From contig JAHBYF010000006.1 in assembly GCA_019636095.1 (NCBI GenBank), positions 62,001-126,000 on the forward strand: DNA of 64,000 nt, read 5' to 3'. The first letter of the stretch is position 1, and every line of letters begins with the position of its first letter. This stretch comes from Hyphomonadaceae bacterium. Lineage in GTDB: Bacteria; Pseudomonadota; Alphaproteobacteria; Caulobacterales; Aquidulcibacteraceae. A program made the position numbers and the translations under genes. This document shows positions 10,038 through 18,884 of this stretch, piece by piece. A model generated the notes under the pieces. It had not been told where the DNA came from. It made no database searches and was given only the letters and a program-made list of their open reading frames with translations.

Positions 10038-10898
10038 ATGGCCAACTTCATCCACAATCGCCGAGCGTTTTTGGGCGGCGCCACCGCTCTGGCTGCAACA
10101 GCGCTCCTTCCCTCAACCGCCAACGCAACACAGGACGACGCCACTGACATCACCGTCAGCAATGGCCGTGTCGTCACGTTCAGTATCTGGCGTCCAGCCA
10201 CGGTGCGCGCGGCAATTGTGTTCAGCCATGGCCAGGGCGGCAGACCGCAAAACTACGACGCGCTGACGAACACCTATCGCGATGCAGGCATTCTTATTGT
10301 CGCGCCGCTGCATGTGGACTCGCTCGACCACCCACATCGCGCGGATTACGACCGCCGGGCGGGCTTTGGCGCACGCTGCGAAGATATGATCGCCGGATTT
10401 AACTTGCTCACATCGCTCGCTCCCGATGCGCCAAGGGCGGTCTCCGGCCATTCGTACGGCGCGCTGATGTCGCTGATCACGGGCGGCGGGCTGCCGCCGA
10501 TCGTGCCGGCGCCGCTGGCGCCAGTGAGCGCCGTGGTGGCATTTTCATCCGCCGGACGTGTCCCGAGCCTCATCAATGAGCACAGCTATTCTGGATTGAC
10601 GGCGCCGACGTTGATGGTGACGGGCGATCAGGACACTGTAGAGGACGCTGGCATCACCAACTGGCGCGATCACCTCTATCCGTTCGAGACGAGCCCAGCC
10701 GGCAATAAGCTTGCGCTGGTCTATGCAGGCGGTCACCACAACCTTATCGGCGGCCAACAGCCCGCAGACGCGAACGGTCCCGATGCGATACGTAACGGCG
10801 CCGATTTCATCCTGGCAAATGCGGTTGGCGATACAAATGCCGCCGCGCGGATCGCGGCGCTAGAAACCAACGCCGTGCGCGAAGTGATGCGCCGCTAG
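10038..10898 (+). CDS. Exported alpha/beta hydrolase (TAT-like leader)
   Basis: The start at 10038 is chosen because a GGGGAC site precedes it and because the protein then begins with an NRRAFLGG leader followed by a hydrophobic stretch and an Ala-x-Ala cleavage region, a TAT-type signal. Longer upstream starts would bury this signal. The 286-residue protein is an alpha/beta hydrolase with an oxyanion region HGQGG, a nucleophile elbow GHSYG, a late GDQDTVED segment supplying Asp, and a GGHHN segment supplying His. It is probably a periplasmic esterase or dienelactone-hydrolase-like enzyme. It sits between hutU and hutI and converges on hutI with a four-base overlap. Confidence 0.8.
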   Translation: MANFIHNRRAFLGGATALAATALLPSTANATQDDATDITVSNGRVVTFSIWRPATVRAAIVFSHGQGGRPQNYDALTNTYRDAGILIVAPLHVDSLDHPHRADYDRRAGFGARCEDMIAGFNLLTSLAPDAPRAVSGHSYGALMSLITGGGLPPIVPAPLAPVSAVVAFSSAGRVPSLINEHSYSGLTAPTLMVTGDQDTVEDAGITNWRDHLYPFETSPAGNKLALVYAGGHHNLIGGQQPADANGPDAIRNGADFILANAVGDTNAAARIAALETNAVREVMRR

Positions 10899-12109
10899 AC
10901 AACGCGGCCGGCGAAGACACGCTCCTTCAGCAGCGGCGCGCCGAGCCAATAACTAAGCTCCGACGGTGTTGCGATGTCCCAAACCGCAAGGTCGGCGGCT
11001 TTGCCGGGCTCTAGCGTTCCTGTCTCGTCCAACAGTCCAAGGGCGCGCGCGCCTTCACGTGTGATGCCGGCGAGCGCCTCCTCGGGCGTCAGACGAAACA
11101 ACGTGCAGGCCATGTTGAGCGCGGCAAGTGGTGATGTCATCGGCGACGTGCCGGGATTGCAGTCGCTGGCGACAGCCATGCGAACGCCAGCTTTGCGCAG
11201 CGCATCAATGGGCGGCAGTTGCTTTTCGCGCAAGAAATAGAACGCGCCTGGCAACAACACCGCAACCGTGCCCGCCTTCGCCATCGCGGCAATGCCTGCA
11301 TCATCGAGATATTCGAGATGGTCGGCGCTGAGCGCTTTGTGCCGCGCGGCCAGAGCTGAACCGTGCTGATTGCTCAATTGCTCGGCATGGAGTTTTACAT
11401 CCAGGCCCGCGGCGCGCGCGGCAGAGAAAACAAAATCGGTTTCCTCGGCGGTGAAGCCAATATTTTCACAGAATGCATCGACAGCATCGGCGGCGCCCGC
11501 CGCGGCGATCGCCGGGATCATCACGTCGGCCACAAGCTGCACATAGGCGGCGCGATCGTCTTTGAACTCAGGCGGCAGCGCGTGAAGGCCAAGAAACGTA
11601 CGCTTCACGCGCACATTCCCGAGCGGCCCAAGATCGCCGGCGGCTTCGAGCATCTTCAACTCTGTTTCCAGGTCGAGGCCGTAGCCGGATTTGATCTCGA
11701 CTGTTGTGACCCCTTCCCGAGTCAGCCCCGCGAGCCGGCGCATCGCACTGGCGGTCAGCTCCTCGCGCGAGGCAGCGCGCGTCGCCGCAACTGTGGATAC
11801 GATGCCACCGCCAGCCCGCGCGATCTCTTCGTAGCTCGCGCCCTCGAGGCGCAGCTCAAATTCACGGGCGCGATCGCCCCCGAACACGAGATGGGTGTGG
11901 CAATCAACAAAACCCGGCGTGATCCAGGCATTGCCGCAACGACGAACCTCGTGTGCGAGTTCTTCGGGCGGCTTCGGCAAATCGGCGGCGTATCCAATCC
12001 AGACAATGCGGCCATCCTTCGCGGCCACGGCGCCGCGTTCGATGGCGCCGTACGGCTTGCCGGGCGTCATCGTGGCGAGATTGGCGTCAACCCAGAGCGT
12101 ATCCCACAT
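10895..12109 (-). CDS. hutI: Imidazolonepropionase
   Basis: HutI hydrolyses imidazolone-5-propionate to N-formimino-L-glutamate, the third step of the pathway. Counting from the ATG at 12109 the protein has 404 residues, the usual length. The metal-binding HTH is at 71-73 in [13 protein letters not shown]. Further amidohydrolase motifs are [14 protein letters not shown], the LHAEQ motif and the SDCNPGT segment with its metal-ligand Asp. An ATG twelve codons upstream is rejected because those residues are not typical of the family. The gene is divergent from hutG with 46 bases between the starts. Confidence 0.96.
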   Translation of the reverse strand: MWDTLWVDANLATMTPGKPYGAIERGAVAAKDGRIVWIGYAADLPKPPEELAHEVRRCGNAWITPGFVDCHTHLVFGGDRAREFELRLEGASYEEIARAGGGIVSTVAATRAASREELTASAMRRLAGLTREGVTTVEIKSGYGLDLETELKMLEAAGDLGPLGNVRVKRTFLGLHALPPEFKDDRAAYVQLVADVMIPAIAAAGAADAVDAFCENIGFTAEETDFVFSAARAAGLDVKLHAEQLSNQHGSALAARHKALSADHLEYLDDAGIAAMAKAGTVAVLLPGAFYFLREKQLPPIDALRKAGVRMAVASDCNPGTSPMTSPLAALNMACTLFRLTPEEALAGITREGARALGLLDETGTLEPGKAADLAVWDIATPSELSYWLGAPLLKERVFAGRVV

Positions 12110-12155
12110 GGGCGCTCTATAGACTGCGCCGCGCTGCCGCGCCAATTATCCACGC

Positions 12156-13058
12156 ATGACGAACGATTCAGACTGCCGCTCCTGGTTCTCCGCAGCCGAC
12201 TTGCTCACGAATGACGCCTCCGCTCCGGTCGCGCTGGCAGGCGCGCCGATGGGGCTCGGATCAATCACGCCGGGGCGCTGCCATGAGGCGCCAGCCGCCG
12301 CGCGCGCGGCGATGAAACGGATGAGCGTCTATGATTTAGAAACAGAGACCGATCTCTCAACGCTGCGGGTTTTCGACGCCGGTGATGCGGATATCGCCGA
12401 CCTGGATCCCGCGGCTTCGCTTGCGCCGCTGGTTGCAATGCTCAGCTCCCTGGCCAAGACGCATCCGCTGACAATTGTGCTCGGAGGAAATAACGCCATT
12501 ACACGGCCTTGCGTGCATGCGCTTGATCCGACGTTGCAGCGCGTGGGCGTGCTAACGCTCGATGCGCACTTCGACCTGCGCGACACCGATTGCGGACTCA
12601 CCAATGGCAATCCGATCCAGGCCTTGCTTCTGGACGGACTACCTGGCGCGCACATCGCGCAAATAGGGCTTCTGCCCTTCGCCAACACGAAGAAGGCGCA
12701 CGAGAAGGCAAAGACGGCGGGCATCTACGTGGCGACGGCCGCAGCATGCAGATCGCAGGGGCTCGCCGCCATTGCAGCAAATGCGCTGGAGCGCCTGGCA
12801 TCGCGCTGCGACGTCATTCACGTGGACTTTGATATCGACGTCATTGAGCGCGCAGCGATGCCTGGCGCGCCCGGCGCACGGCCCGGCGGCCTCCCGGTGC
12901 AAGATTTTTTCGACGCCGCCCGGCTGATATGCGCGCATCCGAAAGTTCGAAGCGTCGACCTGACCGAGTTCGATCCTTCGCTGGATGTCGCTGCGATCGG
13001 CGCGCTCACGGCGGCTCGATGGACCTGCGAAGCGCTGGCCGGCTTCCAGCGCCGCTAA
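12156..13058 (+). CDS. hutG: Formimidoylglutamase, arginase/ureohydrolase superfamily
   Basis: This 300-residue ureohydrolase-fold protein is assigned as HutG, which splits N-formiminoglutamate into glutamate and formamide, because it lies beside hutI. Two binuclear manganese motifs are intact: DAHFD at 136-140 and DFDID at 224-228. The first motif, usually GGDHS, reads GGNNA at 110-114, so the His ligand is replaced by Asn. From memory, Asn in that place is found in some formiminoglutamases, so this need not mean loss of function. The stop overlaps the convergent methyltransferase gene by four bases. Confidence 0.85.
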   Translation: MTNDSDCRSWFSAADLLTNDASAPVALAGAPMGLGSITPGRCHEAPAAARAAMKRMSVYDLETETDLSTLRVFDAGDADIADLDPAASLAPLVAMLSSLAKTHPLTIVLGGNNAITRPCVHALDPTLQRVGVLTLDAHFDLRDTDCGLTNGNPIQALLLDGLPGAHIAQIGLLPFANTKKAHEKAKTAGIYVATAAACRSQGLAAIAANALERLASRCDVIHVDFDIDVIERAAMPGAPGARPGGLPVQDFFDAARLICAHPKVRSVDLTEFDPSLDVAAIGALTAARWTCEALAGFQRR

Positions 13059-13627
13059 AAGCGCAGGAAAGGGACGAGCATCGGCACGCGCTTGCGATAC
13101 GCGGCGTACTCGGGTCCGAGTTCTTCACTGAGGAAGCGCTCTTCCAGCCGCGCTTTCATCCAAATACCGAGGCAAAACAGAATTGCGCCAATCAGCGCGA
13201 CCAGTTCTCCGCGCGCCACCGCAGTTGCAAACGCGCTGGCAAGTAGCCCGGTGTAAATCGGGTGCCGCACCAGCGCATACGGCCCGGTTTCGACGACTCG
13301 GTGATCCGCCTTGCGTGTCACGCTGCCCGACCAAAGCGTGCCGAGATGCAGGCGCGCCCACCAAGCGAAAGCGATGCCGAAGATCACCATACCAAACATC
13401 GCCCACGCCGTGGCCTCGCTCACATCCCAATCCGGACCTAGACTGAAGCCGTGCGTTGGCGTGAACAACAACCCGGCGCCGACGAGGCTCACCAACCGGC
13501 TTGGCAATTCTGCGCCGCCCGCGCGCGCCGACGTTCGGCGCGTCCATACCGCCGCAGCGAGCCACGACGCCGCCCACCCCGCCCAGGCGAAGGTGATCAG
13601 CGAGCTAGGTGAGGAATACCAGTGCAC
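13055..13627 (-). CDS. Isoprenylcysteine carboxyl methyltransferase-like (ICMT/PEMT) membrane protein
   Basis: The 190-residue protein has about five hydrophobic helices and the family signature GPYALVRHPIYTGLL near 115-129, followed by a late E-E-x-F-L, Y-x-x-Y and VPMLVPF tail. These are the SAM-binding residues of ICMT- and phospholipid-methyltransferase-like membrane enzymes. Bacterial members methylate lipids or small molecules; the substrate is unknown here. The start codon is GTG at 13627. It begins seven bases after the stop of the upstream hydrolase on the same strand, so it is probably co-transcribed. Confidence 0.85.
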   Translation of the reverse strand: MHWYSSPSSLITFAWAGWAASWLAAAVWTRRTSARAGGAELPSRLVSLVGAGLLFTPTHGFSLGPDWDVSEATAWAMFGMVIFGIAFAWWARLHLGTLWSGSVTRKADHRVVETGPYALVRHPIYTGLLASAFATAVARGELVALIGAILFCLGIWMKARLEERFLSEELGPEYAAYRKRVPMLVPFLRF

Positions 13628-13634
13628 GGCGCGG

Positions 13635-14531
13635 CTAGCTCGCGAGGAACGTGCGCACTTCGCTCATGAACCGATCAAACTGATCGATCATGATGAAGTG
13701 ATAGCTATTCTCGATCTTCACGATCCGCGCCTGCGGGAGATTTGCGTAGGACGCGCGCATGTAGGCCTCGTACTGCTCAGGCGTTATCGGCGCTTGCGGC
13801 GGGATCACGAAAAGCACGGTTACAGGCGCCGTGATGTGCGTCAGTTCCGGACGAAGGTCGGTGACTATGAGTTCGCGGAACGCGTTTGCGGTCGTCGCGA
13901 CGTTGCTGAGGCGCGCATGCTCCATGATTTCCGGACGAGCGGTTTCTGTACGCACCATTGATGCGATCATGCCGCGCGTTTGATCGGAGACGACGCCTTG
14001 CGGCGCCGTGCGCATCGCTGCGCGGATCTGATCGGCTATCGGCGCAACGCTCTCCGGCGTTGCGTTTGGTCCACCGAACATGGCCCCCATGAATGGAAAC
14101 ATGTCGACGACCATCAATTTGCCGACAGCATCCGGATGCCGGGCGGCAAGCATCATGCCGATCGTACCACCCATCGAGTGGCCAATGACGGCGGGATGAT
14201 CAAGGTGAGTTTCGCCGATGTAGCGTGCGATCTCTTCGGCCACGGGCGCAGACACCGGGCCGTCGCCGTTTGCGCCGACCGGCGCGCCGGCGAAGCCGTT
14301 GAGCTGAACGAGGTGCACGCAATAATGGCCATCGAGCGCATCAGCAGTCGTGTTCCAGACATCCCGTGACGAACTAAGGCCAGGGATCAGAATGACGTCC
14401 GGCCCGCTTCCGCGCACGACCACGCTGATCCGATCGGAGCTGAAGCCCTCCTCCGGCGCCGATGGCGCGGGCGTGCTCGCACACGCGGCCAGTGCGAACA
14501 GCGCTCCAATCAGAAGTCCGCGACGTTTCAT
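13635..14531 (-). CDS. Alpha/beta hydrolase lipoprotein
   Basis: The start at 14531 has a GGAGA site and gives a 298-residue product with a clear lipoprotein leader (MKRRGLL, lipobox LAAC, Cys17). The mature part is an alpha/beta hydrolase with oxyanion LIPGLSSS, nucleophile elbow GHSMGG (Ser119), and a terminal His in the NSYHFIMID segment. It is likely an envelope-anchored esterase or lipase. It lies between the quinone reductase and the ICMT-like gene on the same strand with very short gaps. Confidence 0.85.
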   Translation of the reverse strand: MKRRGLLIGALFALAACASTPAPSAPEEGFSSDRISVVVRGSGPDVILIPGLSSSRDVWNTTADALDGHYCVHLVQLNGFAGAPVGANGDGPVSAPVAEEIARYIGETHLDHPAVIGHSMGGTIGMMLAARHPDAVGKLMVVDMFPFMGAMFGGPNATPESVAPIADQIRAAMRTAPQGVVSDQTRGMIASMVRTETARPEIMEHARLSNVATTANAFRELIVTDLRPELTHITAPVTVLFVIPPQAPITPEQYEAYMRASYANLPQARIVKIENSYHFIMIDQFDRFMSEVRTFLAS

Positions 14532-14557
14532 GCATCTCTCCAAATACGCGCGCTGGG

Positions 14558-15553
14558 TCATTCCATCGTCACCACGAGCTTGCCGGTGGCTGTGCGATCC
14601 ATCAGCGCGCGAATGGCCTTGCCGCCTTCGCGGAGCGGATAGCGCGCGGAAATACGCGGCTTCACCTTGCCTTCGGCGTAGAGCTTGAAGAGATCGCGCA
14701 CATTGCCCTTGTGCAGATCAGGTTCGCGCGCGACCGACGCGCCCCAGAATACGCCGACGATCGACGAACTTTTCAGCAGCGTGAGATTGAGCGGCGGCGT
14801 CGGGATACCGGCTGGGAATCCAATCACCAAATACCGGCCATTCCAGTTCATCGCGCGAAGCGCCGGTTCGCAATAATCGCCACCGACGGCGTCGTAGACT
14901 ACATCCGCGCCGCCGCCGCACGCCTTCTTGAAGGCCTCCGCCAAGTCTTTGCTCTGCTGCTTCGACATGCCGGACGCCGGGTAGATCACGGCGTCGTCCG
15001 CGCCTGCGGCCTTTGCAAAGGCCGCCTTGTCTTCGGTCGAAACCGCTGCCACGACGCGCGCGCCCATCGCCTTACCAAGCTCAATCGCGGCGACGCCGAC
15101 GCCGCCGGCCGCACCGAGGATTAGCAAGGTCTCGCCAGCCTTCAGTACGCCCCGATCCTTCAGTCCGTAGTAAGACGTTCCGTAGGTGAGGATGAACGCA
15201 CTGGCTTCGTCGAACGGCATCGCGTCAGGGATCGGCAACACGCGCGCGGCTTGGGCCTTCACTTTCTCCGCCATGCCGCCCCAGCCAAGTGAACCGATCA
15301 CGCGCTGGCCTACTTTCACGTTGGCGACACCGGCGCCAACACTTTCGATCACGCCTGCGATCTCGCCGCCTGGCGCGAACGGGCGTTCCGGCTTGAACTG
15401 GTATTTGTCTTCGATGATCAGTGCGTCGGGGAAGTTCACGCCCGCGGCCTTCACTGCGATGATGACCTCGCCCTCGCCCGCGACCGGGTCCGGCGCATCT
15501 GCGTATTCGAGTGCTTCCGGCGGGCCGATCTTGGTGCTGAGCAGCGCTTTCAT
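14558..15553 (-). CDS. NADPH:quinone oxidoreductase (zinc-free MDR family)
   Basis: The 331-residue protein belongs to the medium-chain dehydrogenase/reductase superfamily. It shows the nucleotide-binding LGAAGGVGVAAIELGKA region near 145-160 and the GVNFPDAL and PGGEIAG segments of quinone oxidoreductases, and it lacks the Cys cluster of zinc alcohol dehydrogenases. It would reduce quinones or enones with NADPH in the cytoplasm. The ATG at 15553 has a GGAGA site; the 23 extra codons upstream are not family-like. Confidence 0.9.
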   Translation of the reverse strand: MKALLSTKIGPPEALEYADAPDPVAGEGEVIIAVKAAGVNFPDALIIEDKYQFKPERPFAPGGEIAGVIESVGAGVANVKVGQRVIGSLGWGGMAEKVKAQAARVLPIPDAMPFDEASAFILTYGTSYYGLKDRGVLKAGETLLILGAAGGVGVAAIELGKAMGARVVAAVSTEDKAAFAKAAGADDAVIYPASGMSKQQSKDLAEAFKKACGGGADVVYDAVGGDYCEPALRAMNWNGRYLVIGFPAGIPTPPLNLTLLKSSSIVGVFWGASVAREPDLHKGNVRDLFKLYAEGKVKPRISARYPLREGGKAIRALMDRTATGKLVVTME

Positions 15554-15631
15554 GACGTCTCCAAAACTGCGTTTCGTGTTGCGTTGAGGTTTCTTGTAGC
15601 GGCTGGCGTGCTGACGGTCCAAAACTAGCTC

Positions 15632-15937
15632 ATGACCCGTCGCGGCTATTTTCTGCGCCTCGCCCTCTCCATCGCCATCGACCTATTCGACTTGACGTTG
15701 GGGCGCATACCCATCTTCGGCAGCGTCACCGAAGGGGTGGGCACTGTTGTTCTCGTCGGCCTCTGGGGGCCAGCCGGGCTGGTGAACCTGTGGGAGCTGC
15801 TCGACTTCACCGATCAAGCGGACAGTTTCGTCCCCACCGCCACGCTCGTTGCGCTCTATGTGGGCTGGAGGAACGGCATGTTCAGCAAGAGTTCCACAAA
15901 CGTGACGGCGCCCGATAGCGCAGCACCCGGCGAATAG
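15632..15937 (+). CDS. Small membrane protein of unknown function
   Basis: The 101-residue product has two or three hydrophobic segments (about 8-30, 33-55, 66-80) and a polar Ser/Thr/Ala-rich C-terminal tail. No family is recognised. It starts 17 bases before the isoaspartyl peptidase region begins to be read (stop 15937, next ATG 15954), on the same strand, so co-transcription is likely. Codon use looks like its neighbours. Confidence 0.6.
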   Translation: MTRRGYFLRLALSIAIDLFDLTLGRIPIFGSVTEGVGTVVLVGLWGPAGLVNLWELLDFTDQADSFVPTATLVALYVGWRNGMFSKSSTNVTAPDSAAPGE

Positions 15938-15953
15938 GTCTATAGAGCCGCCC

Positions 15954-16808
15954 ATGAGTCCGACCTGGGCGCTGGCCCTCCACGGCGGCGCCGGCGCCAT
16001 CGCCGAGCGCGCCTACAAAGCTGAAGAAGAACACATGGCTGCCCTGCTCGACCAGGGCGCGGCCATGCTTGCGAGAGGCGTCAGCGCGCTTGATGTCGTT
16101 ACGGAGATGGCGTGCGAGCTTGAGGCAAGCGGCCTCCACGTCGCCGGCAAGGGCGCAGCGCCGAATGCGGCGGGCGTGGTTGAACTCGATGCATCGGTGA
16201 TGGATGGCGCGACCCGCGCGGCGGGAGCGGTCGCGGCGCTGCAGGGCTTTATCTCGCCAGTGCGCGTCGCACGCGGCGTGATGGAGAAGACTTCGCACGT
16301 GCTGCTCGCCGGCCCTGGCGCGTGCGCGTTTGCCAGAGATCAGGGCTTCGACAGGGTCGATGATCCGAAAACCTACTATGTCGCTGCCGAGAGCGGCTTG
16401 CCGGGAGCAGGAACGATCGGCGCAGTCGCGCTCGACGCAAACGGGAAGCTCGCTGCAGCAACCTCGACCGGCGGCCTCCACGGCAAAATGCCGGGACGCG
16501 TTGGCGATACGCCGATCATAGGCGCGGGCTGCTGGGCCGATGAGCGCGCCGCGGTTTCATGCACCGGCATCGGCGAATACTTCATGCGCGTCAACGCCGC
16601 CGCGGATGTTTCGGCGCGCATTGCATACGCGGGCCAATCGCTGGAACAGGCAAGCGCCGCCGTGATCGACGACGTACGTAGACTTGGCGGTTATGGCGGC
16701 TTGATCGCGGTGGACGTGAAAGGCAACGTCACTGCACCGTTTGCGAGTCAGGGTATGAAGCGCGGCCTCGCCTCCTCAGCAGGTCTGCGCGAAGTGAAAA
16801 CATTCTAG
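15954..16808 (+). CDS. Isoaspartyl peptidase/L-asparaginase (Ntn hydrolase), cytoplasmic
   Basis: The 284-residue protein has the HGGAGAI N-terminal strand, an ELDASVMDG segment and the autocleavage site Gly-Thr in AGTIGAVALD, where the Thr becomes the N-terminal nucleophile of the beta subunit. STGG and GDTPIIGAG follow as in the family. It removes isoaspartyl residues from damaged peptides and can hydrolyse asparagine. The segment normally reading FNAGKGAVFT is replaced by HVAGKGAAPN, and the protein is slightly short, so it is a divergent subfamily. It has no signal peptide, unlike the paralogue at 43289-44356. Confidence 0.88.
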   Translation: MSPTWALALHGGAGAIAERAYKAEEEHMAALLDQGAAMLARGVSALDVVTEMACELEASGLHVAGKGAAPNAAGVVELDASVMDGATRAAGAVAALQGFISPVRVARGVMEKTSHVLLAGPGACAFARDQGFDRVDDPKTYYVAAESGLPGAGTIGAVALDANGKLAAATSTGGLHGKMPGRVGDTPIIGAGCWADERAAVSCTGIGEYFMRVNAAADVSARIAYAGQSLEQASAAVIDDVRRLGGYGGLIAVDVKGNVTAPFASQGMKRGLASSAGLREVKTF

Positions 16809-16822
16809 CCAGAGGTGTCCCC

Positions 16823-17125
16823 ATGAAGACGATCGCCGCTCTTGCCGCACTCTCACTTCTTGCAGCATGCGCAACCACCAGCTCCGGCCCATCCGGACCT
16901 TTCATGCAATGGCGCTGCGACGGCGGCGCTGCTTTCAGCGCCCGCATCGCCGACGGCGGCACGGCTGAAGTATTTGCCGGCGGGCAAACCTATTCGCTCC
17001 CACACGTGCAAGCTGCGTCAGGCGCAAAATATTCCAACGGCAGCGTCGAATATTGGGAACGTGGCGGACAAGCGACGCTCGGCGGCGCGCGCGGCGGGCC
17101 CTACAACAATTGCCGCAGGGGCTAA
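16823..17125 (+). CDS. MliC-family lysozyme inhibitor-like lipoprotein
   Basis: The 100-residue product has a lipoprotein signal with lipobox LLAAC (Cys16). The mature domain has an early Cys in WRCDGG, a central SGAKYSNG and EYWERGGQATL stretch, and a final Cys in YNNCRRG. This is the pattern of the MliC/PliC fold, which inhibits host c-type lysozymes and is held by a disulfide. It would protect peptidoglycan from the periplasmic side. Its stop overlaps the next start by one base (TAATG). Confidence 0.78.
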   Translation: MKTIAALAALSLLAACATTSSGPSGPFMQWRCDGGAAFSARIADGGTAEVFAGGQTYSLPHVQAASGAKYSNGSVEYWERGGQATLGGARGGPYNNCRRG

Positions 17126-17637
17126 TGCGCGGCTATTTCGGCATTGGTGCTGAGGAGATCTCGAAACCGATGAATCTCGGTGCGCTGATGCGCACCGCGA
17201 ACGCATTCGGCGCAAGCTTCTTCTTCACGATCAACGCACACCCGAAGGTGCGCGAGGCTTACAACAGCGACACCTCACGCAGCTTCGATCATATGCCGTA
17301 CTATCCGTGGGATTCGCCTGAGGCGATGCTGTTGCCTAAGGGTTGCCAGCTCGTCGGCGTCGAACTTACGGACGACGCGGTCGAACTGCCGCGCTTCCAG
17401 CACCCGCAAGCAGCCGCTTATATCTTGGGTCAAGAGCGCGGATCGCTGTCGCCGGCGATGATCGCGCGCTGCGCGCATGTCGTGCAGATCCCAACCAAGT
17501 TCTGCCTCAACGTTGGTCTTGCCGGCGCATTGGTGATGTATGATCGGCTGCTCGCACATGGCGGCTATCCGGCGCGCCCGATCATGCCAGGCGGGCCGCC
17601 GCCGGAGATGAACACCAAGCCGAAGATGAAAAGCTAA
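17125..17637 (+). CDS. TrmH/SpoU-family RNA methyltransferase
   Basis: The 170-residue protein is chosen to start at ATG 17125, which overlaps the MliC-like stop as TAATG and has AGGGGC upstream. It has the three SPOUT knot motifs: NLGALMRTA (motif 1), ILGQERGSLS (motif 2) and IPTKFCLNVGLAGAL (motif 3). It is the minimal catalytic domain without an RNA-binding extension, like TrmL or the short tRNA/rRNA 2'-O-methyltransferases. The exact RNA target is not visible. The C-terminal 20 residues are Pro/Lys-rich. Confidence 0.88.
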   Translation: MRGYFGIGAEEISKPMNLGALMRTANAFGASFFFTINAHPKVREAYNSDTSRSFDHMPYYPWDSPEAMLLPKGCQLVGVELTDDAVELPRFQHPQAAAYILGQERGSLSPAMIARCAHVVQIPTKFCLNVGLAGALVMYDRLLAHGGYPARPIMPGGPPPEMNTKPKMKS

Positions 17638-17642
17638 CCAGC

Positions 17643-17834
17643 TCAGCGTGTGGCGTAGACATAATGTACGCGCGGCTTGTCGGTCACCGCCCAGATCAGA
17701 GCCCAGAACCAGCCAATCACGGTCCAACCAAAGAAGAAGTTCAGCAAGAAGATCGCCAGCGCGTTGTGGCCGCGCGCGCCGGCAATGATCGTCGGCAAGA
17801 AGAAAGAGGCGATGAGGATCGTCAGCGTGACCAT
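17643..17834 (-). CDS. Superinfection immunity (T4 Imm-like) small membrane protein
   Basis: The start at 17834 is chosen because GGAG precedes it; 19 upstream codons in frame are not family-like. The 63-residue protein has two membrane segments, a first helix rich in Leu/Ile and a second with GWTVIGWFWALIWA, the hallmark of the superinfection-immunity family related to phage T4 Imm. Bacterial members are common small inner-membrane proteins of unclear role. The gene is convergent with the TrmH-type gene. Confidence 0.8.
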   Translation of the reverse strand: MVTLTILIASFFLPTIIAGARGHNALAIFLLNFFFGWTVIGWFWALIWAVTDKPRVHYVYATR

Positions 17835-17938
17835 CGGCGACTCCGGTGAAGCTTCATCGGATAAAGTATGGCTCCCCGGCGTCTGCCGCAAGGTTATGGA
17901 CGTTGTGAATCGCGGGAGCTAGGCGCAGTAAGTTCGCC

Positions 17939-18850
17939 ATGGTCGACCTCGGCGCCACCTATGGCAGGCTCTCCACCAACGTGCGGGGCGCGCTGTGGAT
18001 GCTCGCCTCAGCTGTGACGTTCACGCTGATGACGTCGCTTATCAAATATCTGGGTGACGACTATTCGCCCGCCCTACAGACCTTCTATCGGCAAGCCGCT
18101 GGCATCCTTGTGCTTGTGCCCATCGTCTTGCGCGATCCGGTAGGCGCGTTTCGCACATCGCGGCCCGGCATCCTGCTCTTCCGCTCGCTGGCAGGGACGC
18201 TTGGGATGGTGCTCGCCTTCTGGGCGTACCAGAAAATGCCGCTCGCCGAAGCCAACGCCCTTTCGTTCACGCGCACGCTATGGATTGTCCCGCTCGCGAT
18301 CTTCGTACTCGGCGAGAAGATCGGGCCATGGCGGTTGGGAGCGACACTGATTGGCTTCGCCGGCGTTCTGATCATGCTGCAACCATCGATCGCCAACGCC
18401 GTCGGCTGGCCCGCGGCTGCAGCGCTTTCATCTGCGGCGCTCTTCGCGATGACTGTGACCGGGATGAAGGTGATGACGCGCGACCATTCGGTCACGGTCT
18501 TGATGGTATGGTCCGCCGCTCTGGGTTTCGTGCTCTCGATCCCGCTTGCCGTGCTCGAGTGGCGTTGGCCCGAGCCCCTCGATCTTGCCCTGCTAGCGGC
18601 GATGGGGGTGCTCGGACTGGTCACGCAGGTGTGTTACATCAAAGGCATGTCGCTGGGCGACGCTGCCGCGATGGCGCCGATCGATTACACACGCCTCGTG
18701 TTCGCGATTCTGTTCGGTCTCGCGCTGTTCCACGAAGTGCCGAATATGATCACGATGTTTGGCGCACTGATCGTGATCGGCTCCACACTCGTGATCACGC
18801 TCCGGGAGCTGCACTTCAAACAGAAGCCGCCGCCCGTCCGAGCAGACTAG
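17939..18850 (+). CDS. EamA/DMT-superfamily transporter
   Basis: The 303-residue protein has ten predicted membrane helices in two EamA repeats. Typical segments are the N-terminal [23 protein letters not shown] helix (given here only by its pattern), the [12 protein letters not shown] region ending repeat one, and an [11 protein letters not shown] region in repeat two. Family members export metabolites or drugs, or import S-adenosylmethionine-like solutes; the substrate is unknown. A second DMT protein occurs at 57555-58490 but is not closely alike. Confidence 0.9.
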   Translation: MVDLGATYGRLSTNVRGALWMLASAVTFTLMTSLIKYLGDDYSPALQTFYRQAAGILVLVPIVLRDPVGAFRTSRPGILLFRSLAGTLGMVLAFWAYQKMPLAEANALSFTRTLWIVPLAIFVLGEKIGPWRLGATLIGFAGVLIMLQPSIANAVGWPAAAALSSAALFAMTVTGMKVMTRDHSVTVLMVWSAALGFVLSIPLAVLEWRWPEPLDLALLAAMGVLGLVTQVCYIKGMSLGDAAAMAPIDYTRLVFAILFGLALFHEVPNMITMFGALIVIGSTLVITLRELHFKQKPPPVRAD

Positions 18851-18884
18851 CTGGTTACCCAGCACAACTGGGCAGGGTTGGGGA

